Positions 6,056 through 13,660 of a stretch of DNA of 16,019 bases are shown in pieces. Origin of the DNA: Caldivirga sp. UBA161 (GTDB lineage Archaea > Thermoproteota > Thermoprotei > Thermoproteales > Thermocladiaceae); contig NZ_DAXS01000050.1 in assembly GCF_002506515.1 (NCBI RefSeq), positions 1-16,019 of the forward strand, in the 5' to 3' direction. Under the pieces are notes generated by a model that saw only the letters and a list, made by a program, of their open reading frames with translations, did not search any database and had not been told where the DNA came from. Made by a program: the position numbers and the translations under genes. How positions within the stretch are numbered: position 1 is the stretch's first letter; the number at the start of each line of letters is the position of its first letter.

Positions 6056-7531
6056 TTAGTGCCTCTTACTTAACCTAGTAAGTACCACCAGCATTATTAG
6101 GAATTCCACCATGGAAATTAGGAACATTATGAATGATGGTATTACGTATCCACCAATCATCATATGGGTTATTATTAATGCTGCTGTAGGTAAACCCTCA
6201 ATAATCATTATTACTAAGGCGTAGAGTATCATTATTAGGATTGATGATGCAGACCCCTCCCTCATACTTAACTCGAAGAGGTTAGCCATGGCTCCTGCGG
6301 CAGCCATTGGTAAGCCGAAGGCTAATACTACTGGTACCTGGAGGTTAATTGGTAATTTGTATACCAGTATTAACACTGATATGGGCATCATGGCTACGTA
6401 GTAGGCTATTAAGGTTACCAGGAGTTTACTAGCTAAGTTCCTTAATGGGGTTATTGGTAGGAGCCTAAAGGCAATGGCGCCCCTTAACTCACTTAAGTAG
6501 AGGGTATAGGGTATGAATGCCATAATGGCGCTAAGTTCAATAACGTAGGTTAACAGTAATGCTGGGCTTAGCCTAACACCACCTGTAACCACTGTGAATA
6601 CTATTACCACCCAGTAACTCACTGGGATCGCCCATATTCCAGCCATCCTTGATCTAAAGGATTGAATTAAATCAACCCTAATAAGCGCCATGAGTGGATT
6701 CCTAATCTTAAATCCCTTGAATCCACTAGCCTTAACGACTTGAAACTGCACTGTGTATTCAAGAATCTCATTACCAACCCTCTGAAGCATTAGGTATGCA
6801 GCTATAATGAAGGCTACCGTGTATATTATCGTTAAGTAGAATGCTGTATTAAGCCCATTAATGAATAAGCCACTGGTCACCGGCATTAGGGATAGAATGG
6901 GGTTGAGTTGGCTTGGATTAATATTAATTGCGTAGCCAAGGATTATTACCGCAATCATTATTGGGATTACTGCAGTAATCCTGGAGAAACCCCTTATTGC
7001 ACCACTAGCCTTCTCAGCAATTAATATGAAACCCGCCGCCAATATTACTCCTAAGGAAACACCCTGAAGCGTACCCAAGAGTGGGTAAGGTATGCCGCCC
7101 ATTATTATTGATAATAGTACTGATACTGCTATTGAAACGTAGATGGGGGTATCCATCATCATGAATAGCGATAGCATTGAGATTAACCTAATAAGCCTAG
7201 GTTCAATGGGTAATGTTACCAGTAAGCTCCTAACGTTATCAATCTGCTGTAGCGAGAAGGTGACGTTTAATAGGGATGAGAAGATTATGAAGAATGAGCC
7301 TGTTAATGTCTCTATTAGGCTTACACTAGGTCTTTTAAGGGCATAAGGTATGGCTCCCATTAAACCCACGTAGAAGCCCATTAAAACGCTGAGTATTATC
7401 TTGTTAATCCTAGACATCTTAACAGCCCTCTCAATATTCATCGGCCTTAGGCCACTTATCCTAGATGCAGTATAACCTTGATACATTAACTCCTTGGACA
7501 GTACTGAAGCCAATTTACGTACGCTTACCAT
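6056..7531 (-). CDS. ABC transporter permease, ABC-2-like exporter
   Basis: A 491-residue integral membrane protein. After a basic N-terminal stretch of about 40 residues it shows roughly a dozen hydrophobic segments arranged in two halves (about 41-245 and 300-485), separated by a polar region (about 250-290, VQFQVVKASGFKGFKIRNP). This fits the long ABC-2-type permeases found with an ATPase in Thermoproteales. No substrate-binding protein or catalytic domain is attached, so export is more likely than import; the substrate is unknown. It starts with ATG two bases after the ATPase stop codon, so the two form one operon on the minus strand, with stem-loops just downstream. Confidence 0.85.
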   Translation of the reverse strand: MVSVRKLASVLSKELMYQGYTASRISGLRPMNIERAVKMSRINKIILSVLMGFYVGLMGAIPYALKRPSVSLIETLTGSFFIIFSSLLNVTFSLQQIDNVRSLLVTLPIEPRLIRLISMLSLFMMMDTPIYVSIAVSVLLSIIMGGIPYPLLGTLQGVSLGVILAAGFILIAEKASGAIRGFSRITAVIPIMIAVIILGYAININPSQLNPILSLMPVTSGLFINGLNTAFYLTIIYTVAFIIAAYLMLQRVGNEILEYTVQFQVVKASGFKGFKIRNPLMALIRVDLIQSFRSRMAGIWAIPVSYWVVIVFTVVTGGVRLSPALLLTYVIELSAIMAFIPYTLYLSELRGAIAFRLLPITPLRNLASKLLVTLIAYYVAMMPISVLILVYKLPINLQVPVVLAFGLPMAAAGAMANLFELSMREGSASSILIMILYALVIMIIEGLPTAALIITHMMIGGYVIPSFIMFLISMVEFLIMLVVLTRLSKRH

Positions 7532-7533
7532 TA

Positions 7534-8280
7534 TTAAAGACCCTCCAATATACTTCTAATCTCCTCATCAGCATGTATAGCCTTTAAGAATGCGTCCTCC
7601 AATGTACCTGCATTAGCCTCCTCCTTAATCTTACCTGGGGTACCTTCAGTAATTAGTATACCTCCATTAATTATACCAATCCTACTACACACCCTCTCGG
7701 CAACCTCCATTATGTGTGTTGAGAATAGTATTGAGCCCCCATTCTCAACATGCCTCTGCATTAATTCCTTAAGTATCCTAACGGATTTAACGTCAAGGAA
7801 GTTAAATGGTTCATCAAGTAGCAGTAGCCTCGGCTCATGCATTAATGCAGCCACAATAGCCACCTTCTGCCTATTGCCAGCTGATAACGCTGCTATTGGG
7901 GTATTTATGTAATCCTTTAACTCAAAGGCCTCTAAAAGCGCCTCAACTCTCTTAGCATTGAAAATACCCCTAATTGATCCAAGGAACTCAAGGAACTCCT
8001 TCACGGTTAAGGCTTCTAGGACCGCTGGAGTTTCCATAACAACCCCCACATGATTCATGATTGCTGGTGATGGAGGGCCAAGGTTAAGTATGTTTATTGA
8101 ACCCTCATACTTAACTAAACCCAATATGGCCTTAATGGTGGATGTCTTACCAGCCCCATTAGGGCCTAGGAGGCAGTAAACTTCACCATTATTAACAGTG
8201 AAGCTTATACCCTTAACGGCAACCTTCTCCCCATACTTAACCACAAGCTTCTCAACCTTAAGCATACCATTATTGCTCAT
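7534..8280 (-). CDS. ABC transporter ATP-binding protein
   Basis: Powers the membrane protein encoded just downstream. The 248-residue protein has Walker A GPNGAGKT (39-46), an atypical Q-loop region in which VVMETP (80-85) carries Glu where Gln is usual, a pattern seen in several ABC-2-type ATPases, signature LSAGN (132-136), Walker B LLLLDEP (152-158), a D-loop at FLD and the H-loop histidine H189. Architecture matches the CcmA/ABC-2 exporter ATPases. ATG start with a TATA box at about -27 indicates a leaderless message. It is divergent from the MFS exporter; both promoters share a 109-bp region rich in inverted repeats, so the two exporters may be co-regulated. Confidence 0.95.
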   Translation of the reverse strand: MSNNGMLKVEKLVVKYGEKVAVKGISFTVNNGEVYCLLGPNGAGKTSTIKAILGLVKYEGSINILNLGPPSPAIMNHVGVVMETPAVLEALTVKEFLEFLGSIRGIFNAKRVEALLEAFELKDYINTPIAALSAGNRQKVAIVAALMHEPRLLLLDEPFNFLDVKSVRILKELMQRHVENGGSILFSTHIMEVAERVCSRIGIINGGILITEGTPGKIKEEANAGTLEDAFLKAIHADEEIRSILEGL

Positions 8281-8303
8281 TAGACATGCAGCTTGAATTA
8301 ATT

Positions 8304-8311
8304 CTTAAAAA
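8304..8311 (-). promoter_or_regulatory. TATA box of the ABC exporter operon
   Basis: Minus-strand TTTTTAAG, centred about 27 bp before the ATG at 8280. Next to it lies an inverted pair CTTAACT (8312-8318) and AGTTAAG (8334-8340) in the shared divergent region. Confidence 0.55.
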
Positions 8312-8352
8312 CTTAACTCATTAAGTTTAATTAAGTTAAGGAATTAGGTAAT

Positions 8353-8376
8353 GTGCTTAACTTAAAAAGTAAGCAC
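8353..8376 (+). promoter_or_regulatory. inverted repeat framing the TATA box of the MFS exporter (putative operator)
   Basis: Perfect 7-bp arms GTGCTTA (8353-8359) and TAAGCAC (8370-8376) enclose the TATA element CTTAAAAAG (8361-8369), which is about 25 bp before the ATG at 8390. A dimeric repressor bound here would block TBP directly. The regulator is not encoded next door, so its identity is unknown. Confidence 0.5.
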
Positions 8377-8389
8377 CAGTGTAGTTCGT

Positions 8390-9793
8390 ATGGAGGCTGT
8401 AAGGGTCATGAAGAGGCTCATATTATTTACCACCTCATTAGCGGCATTTCAAACACCCTTCAATTCCACGGTCCTATCATTCATAGTTCCTGTGCTTGGT
8501 AGGTACTTCCATGCTCCACTCTACATGTTGGTTTACGTGCCTGTGGTTTACCTGATACCATTACCAACATTAATGGTGCTACTGGGTAGGTTTGCTGATA
8601 TTTACGGTAGGGTAAGAATCTTTAGAATTGGGTTCACCCTATTCATAGTGGGCTCACTTATGGGTACTCTATCACCTAGTATTTTCGCCCTAATAGCATC
8701 ATCATTAATTATGGGCCTTGGGTCATCAATACTATCACCAAGCTCCACAGCCATAGTTAGCCAAGTATTTCCAGAGGGTGAGAGGGGATTTGCATTAGGC
8801 ATTAATGCAATGGCTGTTTACGTGGGCTTAACATCAGCACCATTCCTAGGTGGGTTAATTACCCAATTCCTCAGCTGGAGGGCCGTATTATTAATAACCA
8901 CGCTGCTCTCAATAATTGGCTTAGTAACATCATTCATATCCATGAGGGGTATTGACTTAACTAAACATGGTACACCTATTGATGCAGCTGGTGCAGCCTC
9001 GTTCTCAATAGCCCTCCTCTCAATAGTCATATTCATGATACTGGCAGCCGCTGGTGATTGGTTAAGTTACATTTACCTGCCTGTGATTAGTGTGGTTTCA
9101 CTCGCATTATTTATATTAATTGAAAGAAGTGTTAAGGACCCTATGCTTGACTTAAATTTATTCACTCATAATATATCATTCATGGCTGGCAACGTGACTG
9201 CCTTACTTAATTACATAAGCACGTACTCAGTACCATTCCTATTCTCACTCTACCTACAGGCAATACTCGGCTACTCACCCTTCAATTCTGGCCTAATACT
9301 CGTTCCTGAACCCATATTCATGGCGATCCTTTCACCCATTAGTGGTAGGTTATCCGACATCTACGGTTCAAGGGAAGTGGCTGCGTTGGGAATGGGGCTC
9401 ATAGGGGTAGCATTCATAATGCTTCTAACTCTTAACCTAAGAAGTGTGGTTAACGTGGTGGCTGCATTATCAGTGTTGGGTATAGGCTTCGGCTTCTTCT
9501 CAGCACCCAATACTAATTCAGTAATGGGTTCAGTTACGCGGGATAAGTATGGTGTAGCATCAGGAGTATTAGGTACCATGAGGTTCACAGGTCAATTACT
9601 AAGCATAACACTAGCCAGTGCAATACTAGCAAAGTACTTAGGCAAGTACACTGCATTATACTTATTCACTGGGGTACCATTAACGGGTACTGTAGTGTAT
9701 GGTTTATTCACTGCAGGGTTAAGGATAATGTTCATAATAGCCGCAGTATTAAGCTTCATAGGCGCATACACGTCACTACTCCGTGAAAGTTAA
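8390..9793 (+). CDS. MFS multidrug-type exporter, DHA2 (14-TM) family
   Basis: Proton-coupled efflux pump in the cytoplasmic membrane. The 467-residue protein is hydrophobic throughout, with about 14 predicted membrane segments. Family marks are the N-terminal motif region FNSTVLSFIVPVLGRYF (about 24-40), motif A GRFADIYGR (66-74) between helices 2 and 3, motif C-like VYVGLTSAPFLGGLI (about 144-158) typical of drug:H+ antiporters, and a second motif A-like GRLSDIYGS in the C-half. Length and layout match the EmrB/QacA group. The substrate cannot be told. ATG at 8390 lies about 25 bp from a TATA box, indicating a leaderless message, and that box sits within an inverted repeat. It diverges from an ABC exporter operon. 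Confidence 0.92.
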   Translation: MEAVRVMKRLILFTTSLAAFQTPFNSTVLSFIVPVLGRYFHAPLYMLVYVPVVYLIPLPTLMVLLGRFADIYGRVRIFRIGFTLFIVGSLMGTLSPSIFALIASSLIMGLGSSILSPSSTAIVSQVFPEGERGFALGINAMAVYVGLTSAPFLGGLITQFLSWRAVLLITTLLSIIGLVTSFISMRGIDLTKHGTPIDAAGAASFSIALLSIVIFMILAAAGDWLSYIYLPVISVVSLALFILIERSVKDPMLDLNLFTHNISFMAGNVTALLNYISTYSVPFLFSLYLQAILGYSPFNSGLILVPEPIFMAILSPISGRLSDIYGSREVAALGMGLIGVAFIMLLTLNLRSVVNVVAALSVLGIGFGFFSAPNTNSVMGSVTRDKYGVASGVLGTMRFTGQLLSITLASAILAKYLGKYTALYLFTGVPLTGTVVYGLFTAGLRIMFIIAAVLSFIGAYTSLLRES

Positions 9794-9946
9794 TTCACTT
9801 AAGGGGGCATTAACCAGGAATAAGTTCAAATAATACAGCAACTCACCATAATTAACAATGCCTACCTCCTTAATAAGCCTCTTAATAATCATCTAAATAA
9901 TACCATGTTAAACTCTATGTTGAAAACACTGTGTGAACCAAGTAAG

Positions 9947-9976
9947 TTAAGCATATTGTATGAAGACTATGCTTAA
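9947..9976. repeat. 9-bp inverted repeat upstream of the ATPase pseudogene
   Basis: Perfect arms TTAAGCATA (9947-9955) and TATGCTTAA (9968-9976) separated by 12 nt, lying just before a TATA-like AAATTAAAG (9981-9989) for the gene at 10007. It may be an old operator or a structure in the 3' region of the MFS gene. The rest of 9794-10006 shows no gene. Confidence 0.4.
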
Positions 9977-10006
9977 GGGGAAATTAAAGAATCTAGGATA
10001 TTAATA

Positions 10007-11053
10007 ATGTTAATGCATTTAAGGGCTTGTGAGAATTACCTAGAGAATGTGCTACCCAGATTCGTTGATAGAGTTATGGAACTTAATTGGCTTAGGGATT
10101 GGAGCTCAGGTTTCAGGTATGTGCCCCTATATATTTATGGCCCTGAGGGTTGTGGTAAGACGAGGCTACTTAAGGAGTTTGCCAGGAAGTTTAGTTAATA
10201 CTTTGGCAATGAAGGTATTGCAGTTTACGTTGACGCCACTGAGGGCGTTGATTTAAATAAGGCGTTGCTTACTTCCCCAAATGTTGAATTAATGATGGAT
10301 GCGGTTAATGCATTAGTAAGCGGCTTTACCGGTGAAGGTGTTGGTAAGGCATTGGCTAAAACAATCACTTTAATAATTGAAAAGGCTATGAAAAATGGGC
10401 TTGAAGGTAAGTACATCCTCCTGGCGATTGATGATGTTGCTAAACCAATGGGCCTTGGTAGCATTGAATGGTGCATTAAATGGCTTTATGAATACATGCA
10501 GAAGTTCATGAATGAGCATAGGCCTAAGGCCATAAACATTATCGCCACTACATCAGAGGGTGAAAGCTTAAGGCTACTATTTAGGCATAATTACCTAGCC
10601 ACTAGGTTAATTTGGAATCTTGATAAGGAGTCCTTTAGGGAACTATATGAATCACTTAATCCAATGGCTAAACCGGATTTTGAAGATCTTTAGTCATTAC
10701 AAGGTGGTAACCCAAGGGCACTTTAGGAATTAGCTACTACCTTCAATTGGAACTTAACTGCATATAGGGATTCAGTAATGGAGAGGCTTATGCCGGTGAT
10801 TAATGAGGTTAAGGGTAAGGGATTAACAAGGGAATTAATGGAGGTGATAAATGACCCAGATGTAATTCAACGTGAACCAACCAGTAGGTTAATGGAATTG
10901 AATGAAATACTGACGAAGAATAGCTTAATAATTTATAAATGGGTTACCACCATTGGAGGCACCAAGGTACCCAGGGACCAGGGGCTTGGCATAGGCGAAT
11001 ACTATGCATGGCAATTACCTATTTACCGAATAATAAAGCAATCACTAACATAA
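10007..11053 (+). pseudogene. archaeal ATPase (PF01637-type) disrupted by three in-frame stops
   Basis: One reading frame runs the whole length (348 codons) and gives a recognisable archaeal P-loop ATPase: GPEGCGKT at residues 45-52, the Walker B segment ILLAIDDVAKP, a sensor-like INIIATTSEG, RLIWNLDKESFRELYESL, GGNPRAL and a C-terminal GIGEYYAWQLPIYR. It is interrupted by TAA at 10196-10198, TAG at 10691-10693 and TAG at 10724-10726, all in the same frame and with no indel. The TAG before SLQGGNPRAL probably replaced a Trp (TGG) codon, and the TAA probably a Glu (GAA). These ATPases occur as multi-copy paralogues in Thermoproteales and their function is unclear. As it stands the gene cannot make the full protein unless stops are read through; fragments of 63, about 142 and 91 residues remain open. 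Confidence 0.85.
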
Positions 11054-11190
11054 CGCAATCCACACCATTAAATTTCGAAAACCATGAGAAGCCGGCCATT
11101 GAATCCATAACCCATATATTAGGTGTTTGCCGTAAATCATTCAGAAACGTAGTTAAGCAAATACCAGGTAATACTCTAAAACTCGTTTAA
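11054..11190 (+). other. unassigned open stretch, possible gene fragment
   Basis: Just after the ATPase pseudogene, an open frame (start out of phase, TAA at 11188-11190) encodes a segment including ESITHILGVCRKSFRNVVKQ, which could form a helix-turn-helix-like pair. There is no start codon of its own in good context and I recognise no family. It may be a decayed fragment or chance. Confidence 0.2.
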
Positions 11191-11258
11191 AGCTAAGTGG
11201 GATTTAAGCGCTATACAGTACTTAACCTAATTAAGGTGCGTTAATTAATGATGTAGTG

Positions 11259-11266
11259 TTTTTATT
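11259..11266 (+). promoter_or_regulatory. TATA box of the HEPN/MNT operon
   Basis: TTTTTATT, centred about 24 bp upstream of the GTG at 11287, consistent with a leaderless transcript starting at the HEPN gene. Confidence 0.45.
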
Positions 11267-11286
11267 CTAGGACAAGCCTACACCCA

Positions 11287-11649
11287 GTGGCTTCACGTTG
11301 GTATAATAGGGCTGAGCGGTATAGGGGATTGAGTAGGGATATGGTTGATAGGGGCCTTTACAATGAGGCTTGCTTCTTCGCGCATCAGGCTGTTGAATTC
11401 TACATTAAGGGTAAGTTAATTGAGTTAACTGGTTCCAGGCCTTATACGCATTCAATAGCCGCATTACTGGAGCAGTTACTGGGTATACTTCAGAGGAGGC
11501 CTAATGGTGAGGTGGTTAAGTGCGCTAAGTTACTTACTGAACAATACGTAAGCTCCAGGTACCCTGATGCGCGAATGCTTGATTACGATAGGGATGATGC
11601 TGAGGAGTGCCTAAGATGCATGGAATTGGTGCTTAGTAATGTTGTTTAG
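11287..11649 (+). CDS. HEPN domain protein (toxin of a HEPN/MNT pair)
   Basis: A 120-residue all-helical HEPN protein (PF05168-like). The opening helix pair (WYNRAERYRGLSRDMVDRG then YNEACFFAHQAVEFYIKGKL) and the THSIAALLEQLL helix are the family's usual pattern. HEPN proteins of such pairs act as RNases controlled by their MNT partner. The canonical R-x4-6-H catalytic motif is not obvious here: the only nearby candidates are RPYTH (R-x3-H) and a C-terminal SRYPDAR...YDRD stretch. It may therefore be a weak or inactive ribonuclease, or a substrate-binding subunit. The GTG start is supported by the TATA box at -24. The 3' end overlaps the MNT gene by 11 bases, typical of a co-translated pair. 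It sits intact among pseudogenes. Confidence 0.85.
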   Translation: MASRWYNRAERYRGLSRDMVDRGLYNEACFFAHQAVEFYIKGKLIELTGSRPYTHSIAALLEQLLGILQRRPNGEVVKCAKLLTEQYVSSRYPDARMLDYDRDDAEECLRCMELVLSNVV

Positions 11650-12019
11650 GGGAGTCTTCCTTAGAATGCATGAGGAGGTTGAGTATTGGATTAAGTTATT
11701 GTGTAGTAGGGGCTTTACAGTCATCTTATTTGGTTCAAGGGCTAGGGGTGAGGCAAGGATTGACAGTGACTGGGACCTAGTAATTATTGGTGATGCCCAA
11801 CCCATTGAACCACCCAATGATCTTGCCCAAGCACACTTCGCAACATCATCAATGGCTGAAGCTGAGATTAGGAGATTTAATACAATATTCATAGATGCAT
11901 TCTATGAGGGTAAGCTAATATGCGGTGATAATGAATTATTCAATAGGCTTAAAGCCCTTACACTTGAGGTAACTAGAGGATTCATGAAAACTAAGGATGG
12001 GTGGTTTAAGGCTAGTTAA
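11639..12019 (+). CDS. MNT-type minimal nucleotidyltransferase (antitoxin of the HEPN/MNT pair)
   Basis: A small nucleotidyltransferase of the DNA polymerase beta superfamily. The signature GSRARG (32-37) is followed by SDWDL (43-47), giving two metal-binding carboxylates D44 and D46. A third is plausibly D86 in NTIFIDAFYEG, so the active site looks complete. In characterised pairs the MNT protein adds AMP to a tyrosine of the HEPN toxin and silences it; the same role is inferred here. The ATG at 11639 overlaps the HEPN gene by 11 bases; an alternative ATG at 11666 (MHEEVEYW) would remove the overlap and nine residues. A perfect 16-bp palindrome follows the stop codon by about 30 bp. Confidence 0.88.
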   Translation: MLFRGVFLRMHEEVEYWIKLLCSRGFTVILFGSRARGEARIDSDWDLVIIGDAQPIEPPNDLAQAHFATSSMAEAEIRRFNTIFIDAFYEGKLICGDNELFNRLKALTLEVTRGFMKTKDGWFKAS

Positions 12020-12051
12020 TTAATTTAAGCCTAATAAAACTAATAAGCAGT

Positions 12052-12067
12052 AATTAAGCGCTTAATT
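12052..12067. repeat. perfect 16-bp palindrome after the MNT gene
   Basis: AATTAAGC-GCTTAATT with no spacer, in an AT-rich stretch between the MNT stop and the pstS remnant. It is followed by AT-rich TATATA/TATAAA sequence (about 12075-12102) that could be the old pst promoter. It may be an operator for the lost pst operon or a 3'-end structure. Confidence 0.45.
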
Positions 12068-12116
12068 CACTAAATATATAGTATTTTTATTAATATATAA
12101 ATGAGTATTTTACTAA

Positions 12117-12495
12117 GTTAAGGAATTTAAATCTCCATGCCCTAACCCTCTAGCCGCAGCTCAAAATCCATCAACTAGTGAATTCGTTAAGCCAAGCATT
12201 ACGAGTATTCTTAATGCATTAAATGCAGCTAACACATCAGCCTTACCCAGCGTACTTGATAACTGGAATCCATACGCAGGTATATTCATGAACATGAAGG
12301 CCCCGAATGCCTACCCGATAGTCGGTGGAACATACTTACACTTTAAGGCAACTTATACCGACTGCACTAAGGCGGCAGTCATCTACTTATTCACCAAGTA
12401 CATATTAACTCAGGGCCAAGGGGGATTTACTTGAGGGTTACGTGCAGCTCCCCAGTGGCATAGCTCAAAAGCTCTTAAGCAACATTAATGCTTGA
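12117..12495 (+). pseudogene. pstS: pstS remnant: 3' third of a phosphate-binding protein gene, frameshifted
   Basis: PstS is the extracellular phosphate-binding protein of the Pst importer. What remains encodes only the C-terminal part, with the family landmarks AYPIVGGTYL (the usual AYPIS.F.Y region), TKAAVIYLFTKYILTQGQ and, in the next frame, EGYVQLPSGIAQKLLSNINA before TGA at 12493-12495. The two parts are joined by a +1 change in a five-G run near 12419-12424: four Gs would restore GDLLEGYV, whereas five lead to TGA at 12432-12434. The signal peptide and about two thirds of the protein are missing, and the left boundary near 12117-12140 has no start codon. This is a truncated pseudogene of the pst operon continuing with the next entries. 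Confidence 0.8.
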
Positions 12496-12786
12496 GAGTA
12501 GTTTATTTCTCGTAGCCACTGCAGTGGCCATAGCGGCACCATTATCAGTAATCTCTGCACTATACATTATTATTTACGAAAACTCCCCATTAGCCAAATT
12601 AGGCAGTACCTACTTGAATTAGTGGTAGAGTTCCCAACAATAGTGATAGGAATATCCGTGTTCTTGTTCTTTGGCTTAATATTGAATTTTGGTTTAAGCG
12701 CATTAACGGCACTGGTGCTCTCAATTATAGTGCTGAGCATTTACTTAACCGTTAAATTAACATTAACAAGAGGTGAACAGTCATGA
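12488..12786 (+). pseudogene. pstC/pstA permease remnant, internally deleted and frameshifted
   Basis: The Pst permease forms the phosphate channel. From an ATG at 12488, overlapping the pstS end, the frame reads MLESSLFLVATAVAIAAPLS and on through a membrane helix resembling the PstC/PstA core, until a shift near 12595-12603 and a TAG at 12620-12622. The next frame continues RQYLLELVVEFPTIVIGISV, the conserved cytoplasmic/TM region (usually E.LAGIPSIV.G), then a TM helix, and stops at TGA 12784-12786. Only about 100 of some 290 residues survive, so most of pstC and pstA has been deleted, possibly fusing one to the other. The final ATGA overlap with pstB is the relic of operon coupling. Confidence 0.75.
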
Positions 12787-13547
12787 ATTCAAACGCAGTA
12801 ATAAACATTTATAGCCTCAATGTTTGGTTAGGGAACAATCACGTGTTAAAGGATATTAAAGGCGTTCATATACCCAGGAATAGTGTATTTGCAATAATGG
12901 GTCCTTCAGGTTCAGGTAAGTCCACATTACTTAAGGCGCTGAATAGAATAATAGAGTTATATAAGGATGCTAAGGTTGAGGGTAAGGTAACCCTTAATGG
13001 TGAAGACATATTTAGTATACCACCCAATGTTTTAAGGAGGAATATAGGTATGGTTTTCCAACAGCCTAACCCATTCCCCCACATGAGCATTTACGACAAT
13101 ATAGCCTATGCCTTAAGAGCTCATGGCATGGTGAGGGATAAGCGTGAGCTGAATGATGCAGTTAGGCTAGCACTTGAGCGTGTTGGCTTATGGAGTGAGG
13201 TCAAGGATAGGTTAAACTCACCTGCAGGTAAGCTCTCAGGTGGGCAGCATCAGAGGTTAGTTATATCAAGAGCCCTTGCGTTAAAGCCTGAAGTACTCCT
13301 AATGGATGAACCAACATCAATGGTTGATGTTGTGAATGCAAGAAGAATTAAGAAGCTGATCCTAGAGTTAAGTAAGGATATAGCTATAGTATTAGTATCC
13401 CATGACCCACAGCAGGTACTGAGGATCTCCAACTACGTGGCATTCCTATATAATGGCAGGTTAATTGAATGGGCCCCACCCAGAGGATATTCACCTCACC
13501 TACAAGTAGCCTTACAGAAATGTACGTTGCAGGTAAGGTTTAATTAA
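12783..13547 (+). CDS. pstB: phosphate ABC transporter ATP-binding protein PstB (orphaned)
   Basis: The ATPase of the Pst phosphate importer. The 254-residue protein has Walker A GPSGSGKS (40-47), Q-loop FQQPNPFP (92-99, a PstB hallmark), signature LSGGQ (151-155) followed by HQRLVISRAL, Walker B VLLMDEP (171-177) and H-loop H207. Length is normal. Two positions deviate from typical PstB: the D-loop reads SMVDVV in place of SALDP, and the H-loop reads SHDPQQ in place of THNMQQ. These may reflect relaxed selection. The permease and binding-protein genes upstream are wrecks and no phoU follows, so an intact frame survives without local partners. It may serve another permease, or be on its way to decay. 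No clear promoter of its own is visible. Confidence 0.9.
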   Translation: MNSNAVINIYSLNVWLGNNHVLKDIKGVHIPRNSVFAIMGPSGSGKSTLLKALNRIIELYKDAKVEGKVTLNGEDIFSIPPNVLRRNIGMVFQQPNPFPHMSIYDNIAYALRAHGMVRDKRELNDAVRLALERVGLWSEVKDRLNSPAGKLSGGQHQRLVISRALALKPEVLLMDEPTSMVDVVNARRIKKLILELSKDIAIVLVSHDPQQVLRISNYVAFLYNGRLIEWAPPRGYSPHLQVALQKCTLQVRFN

Positions 13548-13660
13548 GATTATTACAAGGCTGCTGGTTAAGTTTTCCATCATCACTTTACCACAACAAT
13601 ACTCAATTTAATAATGCCATGATAGTACTTAATCTCGGTATCGCGTATCATTATTCATCT

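Noticed and set aside
10939..11190. Long open frame of 83 codons overlapping the end of the ATPase frame
   Set aside because: The first part is a shadow of the ATPase frame, which carries the conserved GIGEYYAWQLPIYR end. Only the part after 11054 is kept as an unassigned fragment.
13578..13588. C-box-like TCATCAC on the plus strand (GTGATGA on the minus strand) after pstB
   Set aside because: No D box CTGA is found at a suitable distance and no paired D'/C' boxes are present.
13619..13651. ATGATA ... TATCAT inverted pair downstream of pstB
   Set aside because: The arms are only 6 bp and AT-rich with a 21-nt spacer; expected by chance in this composition.
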